Of a stretch of DNA of 64,000 nucleotides, positions 49,197 through 56,609 are shown piece after piece. How positions within the stretch are numbered: position 1 is the stretch's first letter; every line of letters begins with the position of its first letter. The notes beneath the pieces are model-generated. The model was not told the DNA's origin and ran no database searches. It was given only the letters and a program-made list of their open reading frames with translations. Made by a program: the position numbers and the translations under genes. Where the stretch lies: contig JAMIFV010000016.1 of NCBI GenBank assembly GCA_035906055.1, forward strand, positions 1 through 64,000, written 5' to 3'. Source of the stretch: JAMIFV01 sp035906055. GTDB taxonomy: Bacteria > Pseudomonadota > Alphaproteobacteria > Rickettsiales > JABCZZ01.

Positions 49197-50384
49197 CTAA
49201 CCTAAAGCCTGCTTAATATCAGCAATTAAATCGTCCGGATCTTCAATGCCTGAGGAAATTCTTATAAGTGAGTCACTTACGCCCATTTTGGCGCGTTCCG
49301 CAGGCCCGATATTAAAGTGTGTGGTGGAAGCCGGATGCGTGGCAAGGCTCTTGGCGTCGCCTAGGTTATTGGAAATGTCGATGATGCCCAGCTTATTCAT
49401 AAAGCTGAATGCCGCCTTCTTTCCGCCCTTCGCCTCGAACGCCACCAGCGGGCCGCCCTTCTTCATCTGCTTTTTGGCCACGCTGTAATGCTGGTGGCTG
49501 GCAAGGCCGGGGTAAATAACGCGTGTAATCCTGGGGTGCTTTTCCAGCCACTTGGCAATGGCCAGCGCATTGCTGCAATGGCGCTCCACACGCAGCTCCA
49601 GCGTTTCAAGCCCTTTGAGTATCACCCATGCATTGAACGGGCTGAGCGACGGGCCGGTATGGCGGTGGAACGGCATCAGCTTTTCTTCGATGAACTGCTT
49701 CGTGGAAAGCACCGCACCGCCAAGGCTGCGGCCTTGCCCGTCAATATGCTTGGTGGTGGAATAGACCACGATATCCGCGCCCAGTTCCAGCGGATGCTGC
49801 AGCAGCGGGGTAGAGAACACGTTGTCGACGATAAGCTTTGCACCGGCTTTTTTGCACAGCTTCGCGACGGCGGCGATGTCCACGATATCGAGCGTGGGAT
49901 TGGCGGGCGTTTCGATGAATGCCAGCGCCGTGTTTTTGCGGAAGGCTTGCTTCCACTGGCCGTGGTCGGCACCGTCCACGAGGGTATATTCAATGCCGAA
50001 GCGCGGCAATATCTGCGTGATGATGTAATGGCATGAACCGAACAGCACGCGGCTTGCCACCACATGGTCGCCTGCCTTGAGCTGGCACATCATGGAAGAG
50101 AACACGGCGGCCATGCCGCTGGCTACCACGCAGGCGCGCTCAGCGCCTTCCATCAACGCGAGGCGGTCTTCCAGCATGGCGCAGGTGGGGTTGGCGTAGC
50201 GCGAGTAAACAAAGCCCGGTTCCGTGCCGTTAAAGCGGTTTTCTGCTGTTTCGGCAGAATCATAGCAGAAGCCGGAATTCATGAAGATGGCTTCGCTTGT
50301 CTCGCCGAACTGGCTGCGGCGGGTGCCGCCGCGCACGAGTTTAGTGGCTAATTTCCATGATTTTGGGTCTTGTTTCTTATGCAT
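49197..50384 (-). CDS. metZ: O-succinylhomoserine sulfhydrylase
   Basis: A 395-residue PLP enzyme of the Cys/Met metabolism family that makes homocysteine directly from O-succinylhomoserine and sulfide. The cofactor Lys is in YSTTKHIDGQGRSLGG; other blocks are VYSRYANPTCAMLEDRLA, ACVVASGMAAVFS and AKLIVDNVFSTPLLQHPLE. The N-terminus WKLATKLVRGGTRRSQFGET is typical of MetZ. The start at 50384 was chosen for this homology; a longer frame to 50636 is not supported. Divergent from queE. Confidence 0.9.
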   Translation of the reverse strand: MHKKQDPKSWKLATKLVRGGTRRSQFGETSEAIFMNSGFCYDSAETAENRFNGTEPGFVYSRYANPTCAMLEDRLALMEGAERACVVASGMAAVFSSMMCQLKAGDHVVASRVLFGSCHYIITQILPRFGIEYTLVDGADHGQWKQAFRKNTALAFIETPANPTLDIVDIAAVAKLCKKAGAKLIVDNVFSTPLLQHPLELGADIVVYSTTKHIDGQGRSLGGAVLSTKQFIEEKLMPFHRHTGPSLSPFNAWVILKGLETLELRVERHCSNALAIAKWLEKHPRITRVIYPGLASHQHYSVAKKQMKKGGPLVAFEAKGGKKAAFSFMNKLGIIDISNNLGDAKSLATHPASTTHFNIGPAERAKMGVSDSLIRISSGIEDPDDLIADIKQALG

Positions 50385-50426
50385 TGCTGAGAGATAAAGC
50401 AGCATCAGGCTATAAGCAACGGATTT

Positions 50427-51083
50427 ATGCACGGAAACAACCCGATACGCCCCCCTGCAAAGGGCGATGGCAGCACGCTGGACGTGCAGGCGATATTCCC
50501 CACCTTGCAGGGCGAAGGCCCCTATGCGGGCTGGCCTGCCGTGTTCGTGCGCCTTGGCGGATGCAATCTGGCCTGTGAATTCTGTGATACGGAATTTGAA
50601 AGCTTCAGCAGTTTTTCCGTGGCGGATATTGTACATGAGGTTAAAGCCAAAGCTGGCAGGGCAATGCTGGTGGTCATCACGGGCGGCGAACCACTGCGCC
50701 AGCCCATCGCGCCGTTATGCACGGCACTGATAGGGGCAGGGTTCAAGATACAGATAGAGACTAACGGCACGTTGTGGCGTGAGCTGCCGCAGGAAGTGGA
50801 AATCATCTGCTCGCCCAAGAACACCGGCAAGGGCTATGCCTCCATCAGGCCGGACGTGCTGGCGCGCACCAGGGCACTCAAGTTTATTATCTCGGAGCAG
50901 GCGGAAGGTTATCGCGATATTGCCGATGTGGGACAGGGTGCGGATATACCAGTCTATGTGCAGCCGATGGACGAATATGACCTTGCAAAGAATGCCGCCA
51001 ACCTCAAGCGCGCAACGGAGATAGCGATGCAGAAAGGTTGCCGCCTTTCGCTGCAGCTTCACAAGATAGCGGGGATAGAATAA
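50427..51083 (+). CDS. queE: 7-carboxy-7-deazaguanine synthase
   Basis: A radical SAM enzyme of 218 residues that builds the 7-deazapurine ring for queuosine. The cluster motif is GGCNLACEFCDTEFE (CxxxCxxC), preceded by IFPTLQGEGPYAGWPAVFVR and followed by VVITGGEPLRQ and IQIETNGTLW. The route continues with QueC, encoded 510 bases downstream, with one unknown gene on the opposite strand in between. Confidence 0.95.
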   Translation: MHGNNPIRPPAKGDGSTLDVQAIFPTLQGEGPYAGWPAVFVRLGGCNLACEFCDTEFESFSSFSVADIVHEVKAKAGRAMLVVITGGEPLRQPIAPLCTALIGAGFKIQIETNGTLWRELPQEVEIICSPKNTGKGYASIRPDVLARTRALKFIISEQAEGYRDIADVGQGADIPVYVQPMDEYDLAKNAANLKRATEIAMQKGCRLSLQLHKIAGIE

Positions 51084-51089
51084 AGCAGC

Positions 51090-51452
51090 CTAGCGTGCGT
51101 TGCGGGCAGCTTGTCCAGCGGATACTTCAAGAAGCTTTGCTTGGTTCTCCAGTTCTGCAGTCAGGATGTTGAATGATTTGCCATGATCCCTGGCCTCTCG
51201 TACTGCAAAGGTAAGAGCCCCGTTGGAAGGGGCTTCACCTTTACCGCTTACCGCATTACGCACGTATACAACATCCTCTAATGCTTTAGAGGCATCAAAC
51301 TCTTCGCCACTGAGCAGCCTGTTAACCTTCTTCAAAGCAATGAGCGGAGTGTTTGTACCGTTCCACTGCGGTGCTGCCAAATCAATATTATCCCTTATGG
51401 TAGCCAACTGTTGCTTGGCTTCATCAGAAAGAATTACAGCATGTTTTGTCAT
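51090..51452 (-). CDS. Unknown protein between queE and queC
   Basis: 120 residues, mostly helical and charged, without signal peptide or membrane segment (MTKHAVILSDEAKQQLATIR; later FNILTAELENQAKLLEVSAG). I recognise no family. It is on the opposite strand to its que neighbours and only six bases from the queE stop. A direct repeat GCATAATAT occurs twice, ten bases apart, at 51479-51497, about 30 bases upstream of its start, which may be a promoter or operator. Confidence 0.55.
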   Translation of the reverse strand: MTKHAVILSDEAKQQLATIRDNIDLAAPQWNGTNTPLIALKKVNRLLSGEEFDASKALEDVVYVRNAVSGKGEAPSNGALTFAVREARDHGKSFNILTAELENQAKLLEVSAGQAARNAR

Positions 51453-51593
51453 CGGGTGAACCTCTTAAGGATGTTTGAGCATAATATGGCATAATATACG
51501 ATATGTCGGATAGCTTTAAAAATTAAGATTTGATGACAGTAGCGGGAGATTTATATTTACTTATGAGTCAATATGTTATAAATCGCACTCATC

Positions 51594-52280
51594 ATGAAAA
51601 AAGCGGTGGTGCTCTTAAGCGGCGGGCTTGATTCCGCAACGGTGCTGGCGATTGCGAGGTCACAGGGCTTTGCGCCCTACGCGCTCTCCTTCCGTTACGG
51701 CCAGCGCCATAAGGTGGAAATTGAAGCGGCGAAGAAAGTGGCCCAGTCCATCGGCGTGCAGGAACATAAAATCGCCGATATCGATTTGCGTCTGTTCGGC
51801 GGCTCCGCACTCACGGCGGATATCGCCGTGCCAAAGCATGCGAACGTGGATGAGATAGGGCAGGACATACCCGTTACCTATGTGCCTGCGCGCAACACCA
51901 TCTTTCTTTCCTTTGCGCTTGCATGGGCGGAAGTGTTGCAGGCGTATGATATCTTCATCGGCGTGAATGCGCTCGATTACAGCGGATACCCGGATTGCCG
52001 CCCGGAGTTCATCATCTCCTTCGAACAGACCGCCAACCTTGCCACTGCCTACGCGGTGCAGGCAAAAACGCGTGTGAGCATACATGCTCCGCTCATCAGC
52101 CTGACCAAGGCCGATATCATCCGTAAAGGGCGGGAGCTTGGCGTGGATTATGCCAATACCATCAGCTGTTACGATCCCGCGCCCGACGCCGGGGCCTGTG
52201 GCCGCTGCGACAGCTGCCTGCTGCGTGCCAGGGGGTTTAAGGAAAACGCGATTCCCGATCCCGCCGCGCGATTTGTTTAA
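51594..52280 (+). CDS. queC: 7-cyano-7-deazaguanine (preQ0) synthase
   Basis: ATP-dependent enzyme converting 7-carboxy-7-deazaguanine to preQ0. 228 residues. The PP-loop is VVLLSGGLDSATVLAIA. The zinc ligands lie near the C-terminus in SCYDPAPDAGACGRCDSCLLR, and FRYGQRHKVEIEAAKKVA and NALDYSGYPDCRPEF are family blocks. It is transcribed in the same direction as queE but from its own promoter region. Confidence 0.96.
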   Translation: MKKAVVLLSGGLDSATVLAIARSQGFAPYALSFRYGQRHKVEIEAAKKVAQSIGVQEHKIADIDLRLFGGSALTADIAVPKHANVDEIGQDIPVTYVPARNTIFLSFALAWAEVLQAYDIFIGVNALDYSGYPDCRPEFIISFEQTANLATAYAVQAKTRVSIHAPLISLTKADIIRKGRELGVDYANTISCYDPAPDAGACGRCDSCLLRARGFKENAIPDPAARFV

Positions 52281-52350
52281 AATTAGTAGTGCTTTGCTCC
52301 GCAGAAGTGCTAAAATACTGCCAGCCGTATACATTCAGCAGGAGAAAAAC

Positions 52351-52836
52351 ATGCGCTCTTCACGCCTGCCATTCCTCGCCGCGTTACTCATTCCTTCCAT
52401 TGGCTTTGCGTCTGATTCTTTTGTGTCCAGCGGCATTCCGTATGTGTCGCCGACAAATGCGCGGGAGCGCGAAAATCTGGTGGACCTGCAGGAGCAGAAG
52501 ATTCGCCAGTATGAGCCCGAACGGCAGGAGTCAGACGTGAACGCACAGGATATGGTGCGTCCTCCTTCTGACCTGCAACAGCATTTGCTGAATCAGCAGG
52601 GTACGTATAACCCGCAACAGCAGCACTCAACAGAGCAGCAAAGAGCGCTGGCGCAGGGGATGGCAGACTATCACCGGGTGCTGCGTGAGAGAAATATTGA
52701 CCCCAACGCGATGCGTGCCGTCATCCCCCCGCCGCAGAGCTCTTACCCTCCCGGCCCCGATTCCGTATATTACGACCCGAATAAGGATTATTCGCCTGAG
52801 AGGCATTATATGCCCACTATGCCCAGCCCCAGATAG
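52351..52836 (+). CDS. Secreted Gln/Pro-rich protein, first of a related pair
   Basis: 161 residues. The signal peptide MRSSRLPFLAALLIPSIGFA is followed by a mature part rich in Gln, Pro, Tyr and Ser (LNQQGTYNPQQQHSTEQQRA), with no recognised domain and no cysteines. The Shine-Dalgarno region (CAGGAGAAA before ATG) and the leader resemble those of the next gene, 36 bases downstream (LPF...LLIP.I..A(D)DSFV), so the two probably arose by duplication and then diverged. It is probably periplasmic or extracellular. Confidence 0.65.
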   Translation: MRSSRLPFLAALLIPSIGFASDSFVSSGIPYVSPTNARERENLVDLQEQKIRQYEPERQESDVNAQDMVRPPSDLQQHLLNQQGTYNPQQQHSTEQQRALAQGMADYHRVLRERNIDPNAMRAVIPPPQSSYPPGPDSVYYDPNKDYSPERHYMPTMPSPR

Positions 52837-52872
52837 CCTGCGCCGCAGCGTCCATTGTTTGCAGGAGAAACT

Positions 52873-53517
52873 ATGCGCTTTTATTGTTTGCCGTTCGTTG
52901 TGGCTATGCTCATTCCCGTCATTGCCGGTGCCGATGACAGTTTCGTATATACCCGCAGGCCCGCACCCGTGGCCGAGCAGCAGGAAACGGCACCCCGGCA
53001 GGAAATGCAGCCGCAGGGCGTTATCAGTAATGGCGGCAATGTCCACGAGGTGCCAGCCACCCCGCCGGGATGGGACTCGCTGACCACCGGCACGGCTAAT
53101 GGCGGCGGCGTGCTGGGGAACGGCAATGGCATGAATGGCGGCTATGGCAGCCCGCTTGGTACGCTGAGCGGCAATAATATCATCACTAACGGCAATGCGG
53201 CGAACGACCTGCTGAACAGCATGGCTTCCGGCGGAGCGCGCCAGAGCTTCGGTGATGTAAGCGTCAGCAGCGACGGCGATGTTTCGCCCCAGGAGCGCGC
53301 CATGTATGCGGCATTCCTGGGTTCGTTGCTGCAGACCGTGCGTGCCCAGCCTGATACGGCTCCCGGGACCGCTACCAGCTATAATGGCGGCGGCTGGAAG
53401 CCGGTGACACCGGCATTCAACACCGGCGTTCCGGCGCATAGCGGCAGCATGGGCGTATCCGCCCCGGCAGTGCCTTGCCCGAACGGTGCGCGCGGCGTTG
53501 CAGGCGTAGGCTGCTGA
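52873..53517 (+). CDS. Secreted Gly/Asn-rich protein, second of a related pair
   Basis: 214 residues. The leader is MRFYCLPFVVAMLIPVIAGA. The mature protein is low-complexity: a Gly/Asn-rich stretch (GGGVLGNGNGMNGGYGSP), a short helical block (QERAMYAAFLGSLLQTVRAQ) and a C-terminus with two cysteines (VPCPNGARGVAGVGC) that could form a disulfide. No family is recognised. ATG at 52873 follows GCAGGAGAAA. The stop is seven bases before hprK. Confidence 0.65.
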   Translation: MRFYCLPFVVAMLIPVIAGADDSFVYTRRPAPVAEQQETAPRQEMQPQGVISNGGNVHEVPATPPGWDSLTTGTANGGGVLGNGNGMNGGYGSPLGTLSGNNIITNGNAANDLLNSMASGGARQSFGDVSVSSDGDVSPQERAMYAAFLGSLLQTVRAQPDTAPGTATSYNGGGWKPVTPAFNTGVPAHSGSMGVSAPAVPCPNGARGVAGVGC

Positions 53518-53524
53518 CACATCT

Positions 53525-53977
53525 ATGGGCACGCAGCATATTCACGGCACATGTGTGGCTATCGGGCAGTGCGCAGTGCTGTTGCTGGGAGATTCGGGAA
53601 GCGGCAAATCCGATCTGGCATTGCGCCTGATAGATCGTGGCGCCGTGCTGGTGGCGGACGACCAGATACAACTGACTGCGGATAACGGCGTATTACACGC
53701 CTCCGCTCCCGCCAGTATCAGGGGGCTGCTGGAGGTACGGGGCATAGGCCTTATCAAAATGCCGTGTAAGGATTCAATACCGGTAGCGCTGGTGGTGCAG
53801 TTAGTGCCGCCTGCTCAGGTGGAAAGATTGCCCCTGCCGCAGTCGCGGGAATTCCTCGGGATCACACTTGCTGTATGTGAATTATCCGCATTTGAAGCTT
53901 CCGCCCCCATCAAAGTGGAAGGTGCAATTTCCGCTTTTCAGGACAGAAGGTTACAGGTGGGATTTTTAAGGGAATAG
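53525..53977 (+). CDS. hprK: HPr kinase/phosphorylase, short alphaproteobacterial form
   Basis: 150 residues, corresponding to the C-terminal catalytic domain of longer HprK proteins; this short form is normal in alphaproteobacteria. The P-loop is LLGDSGSGKSDLALRL, followed by LVADDQIQL and IRGLLEVRGIGLIKMP, the signature block. It phosphorylates HPr on a serine. The HPr and EIIA genes are 1.7 kb downstream, so this is a PTS-type regulatory set with no sugar permease in view. Confidence 0.92.
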   Translation: MGTQHIHGTCVAIGQCAVLLLGDSGSGKSDLALRLIDRGAVLVADDQIQLTADNGVLHASAPASIRGLLEVRGIGLIKMPCKDSIPVALVVQLVPPAQVERLPLPQSREFLGITLAVCELSAFEASAPIKVEGAISAFQDRRLQVGFLRE

Positions 53978-54096
53978 TCCCTGGCGCTGTGGATAACTCG
54001 ATGTGGTAACAGCATAAATTGTCACAAAATATTCACATTACAAATCCAAAACCTCTGTATGATGTAAGCTGAAACGTATTCAGAAAGTGCGCGCGC

Positions 54097-54372
54097 ATGG
54101 GATACTGGCGGGAAGAATTAAAAGACAATCCTGAACTGTATGTGGCCTACGCCAATCTTCTGGATGCGAGTGAAAATAATATTCCTGCGTTCGAGCGTGA
54201 AGTTCGCCGTCAGGGACTTTGGGATGAATACCAGCACTGGCGTCGCGCCAAGAAAAGTGAAGCTAAAAACGGCATTAATGAGAAAGGGCCCGTGGTCTTT
54301 TCAGCAGGAAAAAAGATTATCAGCGGCGTGGTGGCGTTGCTGACAGGAAAAGAAAAAGAGTATGACGAATGA
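54097..54372 (+). CDS. Unknown small protein in the PTS cluster
   Basis: 91 residues, charged and helical (MGYWREELKDNPELYVAYAN; EFEREVRRQGLW-like centre) with a moderately hydrophobic C-terminal helix (IISGVVALLTGK). I recognise no family. The start ATG follows an AT-rich gap after hprK, and its last codons overlap the next small gene by eleven bases in another frame, suggesting coupled translation. Confidence 0.55.
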   Translation: MGYWREELKDNPELYVAYANLLDASENNIPAFEREVRRQGLWDEYQHWRRAKKSEAKNGINEKGPVVFSAGKKIISGVVALLTGKEKEYDE

Positions 54373-54562
54373 TGATTTAGATAAATTAGATCCGTTTCTT
54401 GCCAAGATGGCGGCTGTGCAAGCTGCGGATAAAGCTAGAGAACGCATGTTGCAAGTCGCAGGTATCAGCAATGGTTCCTGGGGTGATCATGTCGTGTCCT
54501 CCGGCAGCTATATCGAATCTGCGCACGCTCCCAAAGCCAAGGGCGGACGCGGCATGGGCTGA
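54362..54562 (+). CDS. Unknown small protein, coupled to the preceding gene
   Basis: 66 residues: an acidic start (MTNDDLDKLDPFLAKMAAVQ), a helical middle, and a Gly/Lys-rich tail (APKAKGGRGMG). It overlaps the preceding small gene and ends before a palindromic repeat at 54620. It has no recognised domain. Because of its size I hold it with moderate confidence only. Confidence 0.5.
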   Translation: MTNDDLDKLDPFLAKMAAVQAADKARERMLQVAGISNGSWGDHVVSSGSYIESAHAPKAKGGRGMG

Positions 54563-54619
54563 CCGGCCCTGTACTGCCCAAATCCGTTGCGCTCCCTGTA
54601 TTTTAAAGTACATTGCATT

Positions 54620-54743
54620 TAGAGCATTTCCCATTTAATCGTTCGCGTCGTTATCCTTCGGTCTCGGTGTGCTCATGTACTACGTGTACACTCCGCGCAC
54701 CTTGCCTCGGCTGCCTAGCGAACAATTAAAGCGAAAACGCTCT
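54620..54743. repeat. Dispersed palindromic repeat, family D copy 2
   Basis: Nearly identical to 11051-11176. Left arm TTTAATCGTTCGC and right arm GCGAACAATTAAA are inverted copies; the centre is CTCATGTACTACGTGTACAC. It ends ten bases before the rapZ ribosome-binding site, so it lies in the 5' region of the rapZ message if transcription comes from upstream. Confidence 0.8.
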
Positions 54744-54761
54744 AGAGTATTAAAGGAGTCT

Positions 54762-55613
54762 ATGCGCGTTCTGCTGATTACAGGGTTGTCAGGTGCCGGT
54801 CGCTCCGTGGCGCTGCGCGCGCTGGAGGATATGGGCTATGAGGCGATAGATAACGCACCGCTTGCGCTTATCCCTTCGCTGCTGGCGTCCGGCAGTGCCG
54901 ACCCGTTGCACCGGCTGGTGATAGGCACCGATGCGCGCAGCCGCGATTTCTCCGTCGCGCATTTTCAGGAGATGCTGCTAACGCTAAAGGGGCAAAGCGC
55001 GCATGAGGTGAAAGTGCTCTTCCTCAATTGCGACAATGAAGTGTTGCAGCGCCGTTTCACCGAGACGCGCCGCAAGCATCCGCTGGCGCTCGACAGGCCC
55101 GTGATGGACGGCATACGCCACGAACGCAGCCTTACACTGCCGGTACGCGATATGGCGGACATCGTGCTGGACACCACCGAATGGTCAAACGCCCAGCTGC
55201 GCGACGTGCTGCGCGAATACTTCAGCGAAGAGCGCAAAGCGCTTTCCATATTCGTAACGTCGTTTTCCTTCAAGCGCGGTGTGCCGCGCGATGCCGACCT
55301 CGTGTTTGACGTGCGCTTCCTGCGTAACCCTTTTTATGACGACGCGCTGCGTGAGCTGACCGGGCTGGACCCCAAAGTGGTGGCGCATGTGGAAGCCGAC
55401 CCCGATTTCGCCGGTTTCTTTGAACGGCTCACCCAGTTGGTGGCGCCGCTGCTGCCGCGTTACCTGCTGGAAGGCAAAAGCTATCTGACGATCAGTATCG
55501 GCTGCACGGGGGGCTGGCATCGCTCGGTAATGGTGGCTGAAAAGCTTGCTGGCTTTTTGAAAAAGAAAGAGTATAAGGTGGGCGTTCGGCACCGCGAATT
55601 AGTGGATAAATAG
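54762..55613 (+). CDS. rapZ: RNase adapter / nucleotide-binding protein RapZ
   Basis: 283 residues. The P-loop reads ITGLSGAGRSVALRALEDMG, with Arg in place of the usual Lys, as seen in other alphaproteobacterial members. The C-terminal block ISIGCTGGWHRSVMVAEKL is the conserved signature of the family. In E. coli RapZ directs RNase E to the small RNA GlmZ and so controls glmS. Here it lies in a PTS gene set. ATG 54762 is preceded by AAGGAG at 54753; an in-frame ATG upstream would run through the palindromic repeat. Confidence 0.92.
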   Translation: MRVLLITGLSGAGRSVALRALEDMGYEAIDNAPLALIPSLLASGSADPLHRLVIGTDARSRDFSVAHFQEMLLTLKGQSAHEVKVLFLNCDNEVLQRRFTETRRKHPLALDRPVMDGIRHERSLTLPVRDMADIVLDTTEWSNAQLRDVLREYFSEERKALSIFVTSFSFKRGVPRDADLVFDVRFLRNPFYDDALRELTGLDPKVVAHVEADPDFAGFFERLTQLVAPLLPRYLLEGKSYLTISIGCTGGWHRSVMVAEKLAGFLKKKEYKVGVRHRELVDK

Positions 55614-55644
55614 GCTGTATAACTACGGGAAAGAGTTTTCGGAA

Positions 55645-56055
55645 ATGATTGGTCTGGTAGTGGTTACTCATGGAAAGCTGGCTCTGGAATTCATAGCCGC
55701 GACGGAGCATGTGGTAGGCAAGCAGAAAGACATCGAAGCGATCTGCATCGAGCCTGAAGACGATATGGAAAAACGCCGTGAAGATATTATGGCTGCGGTG
55801 CAGAAAGTGGATTCCGGCGGCGGCGTCGCCATCCTTACCGACATGTTCGGCGGCACACCCTCCAACCTCGCTATCTCCATCATGGGCAAGGCCCCGGTGG
55901 AAGTGGTGGCGGGCATCAACCTGCCGATGATGGTGAAGCTTGCCAGCATCCGCAATAACATGCCGCTTGCGCAAGCCGTTCTTGCCGCGCAGGAGGCAGG
56001 CCGCAAGTACATCAACGTCGCCAGCAACCTGCTGACAAAGGACCCTGCGGCGTGA
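55645..56055 (+). CDS. PTS EIIA component, mannose family (regulatory)
   Basis: 136 residues. The phosphoacceptor His is H9 in MIGLVVVTHGKLA; GVAILTDMFGGTPSNLAIS is the second family signature. In alphaproteobacteria this EIIA-Man-like protein is the output of an incomplete PTS that senses metabolic state rather than importing sugar. It lies 31 bases after rapZ and overlaps ptsH by four bases (GTGA). Confidence 0.93.
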   Translation: MIGLVVVTHGKLALEFIAATEHVVGKQKDIEAICIEPEDDMEKRREDIMAAVQKVDSGGGVAILTDMFGGTPSNLAISIMGKAPVEVVAGINLPMMVKLASIRNNMPLAQAVLAAQEAGRKYINVASNLLTKDPAA

Positions 56056-56354
56056 GCGCGGACATTACGGTTCCCGTTACCAATAAAAAAGGGCTGCATG
56101 CCCGTGCCGCCGCTAAGTTTGTTAAAACCGCAAGCCAGTTCGAGGCGGTGGTCAGGGTATCCAAAGTTGCAGGGGCGGGCGTAACCGACGCTTCCGCGCA
56201 GGTGGAGGCATCTGGCGGCTCCATCCTCGGGCTGATGATGCTGGGGGCGGAATGCGGCTCAACGATACGCATGCGCTCGGAATGCGAGCAGGGCAGCGCC
56301 GCTGTTGACGCGCTGCGCAAGCTGGTGGAAGAGAAATTTCAGGAAAGCGAATAA
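56052..56354 (+). CDS. ptsH: Phosphocarrier protein HPr
   Basis: 100 residues, GTG start. The EI-dependent phosphorylation site is H16 in NKKGLHARAAAKFVK. The regulatory serine that HprK would modify is S57 in ASGGSILGLMML. It receives phosphate from an enzyme I whose gene is not in the window and passes it to the EIIA encoded just upstream. A hairpin-forming repeat follows the stop. Confidence 0.94.
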   Translation: MSADITVPVTNKKGLHARAAAKFVKTASQFEAVVRVSKVAGAGVTDASAQVEASGGSILGLMMLGAECGSTIRMRSECEQGSAAVDALRKLVEEKFQESE

Positions 56355-56360
56355 AAGCAA

Positions 56361-56437
56361 GGCTCAGGACTGATTAAACTCTTGCTTGCTTTTCCTCTCC
56401 CGCTTTGCAAGAGGAAAAGAGTCATGAGTCCTGATCC
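56361..56437. repeat. Dispersed palindromic repeat, family E copy 3
   Basis: Outer arms GGCTCAGGACT and AGTCCTGATCC are inverted copies with one mismatch. TTTTCCTCT (56390-56398) and AGAGGAAAA (56410-56418) form a perfect inner stem around CCCGCTTTGCA. It lies directly after ptsH and may end its transcription. Related copies lie at 3221-3285 and 11209-11275. Confidence 0.7.
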
Positions 56438-56609
56438 TAGCGGCTGATCTGGCCTTATTGCGCAATTTTCTGATGATTATCCATACAGAATAATAAGTTA
56501 GGTTTATCAGGCGATAAAGCGGCGATTGGATTGCGGTCAATGGAAGTTGTGAATGGCATGCCGTTGAGTTACAATGGGTTCTTGCTTTTACGGTAGAAGG
56601 AGTATGCCC

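Noticed and set aside
53525..53977. hprK looks truncated compared with Gram-positive enzymes
   Set aside because: The short catalytic-domain-only form is normal in alphaproteobacteria.
54669..54761. Longer RapZ start through the repeat
   Set aside because: AAGGAG directly precedes ATG 54762 and homology starts there; the upstream frame is only the palindromic repeat.
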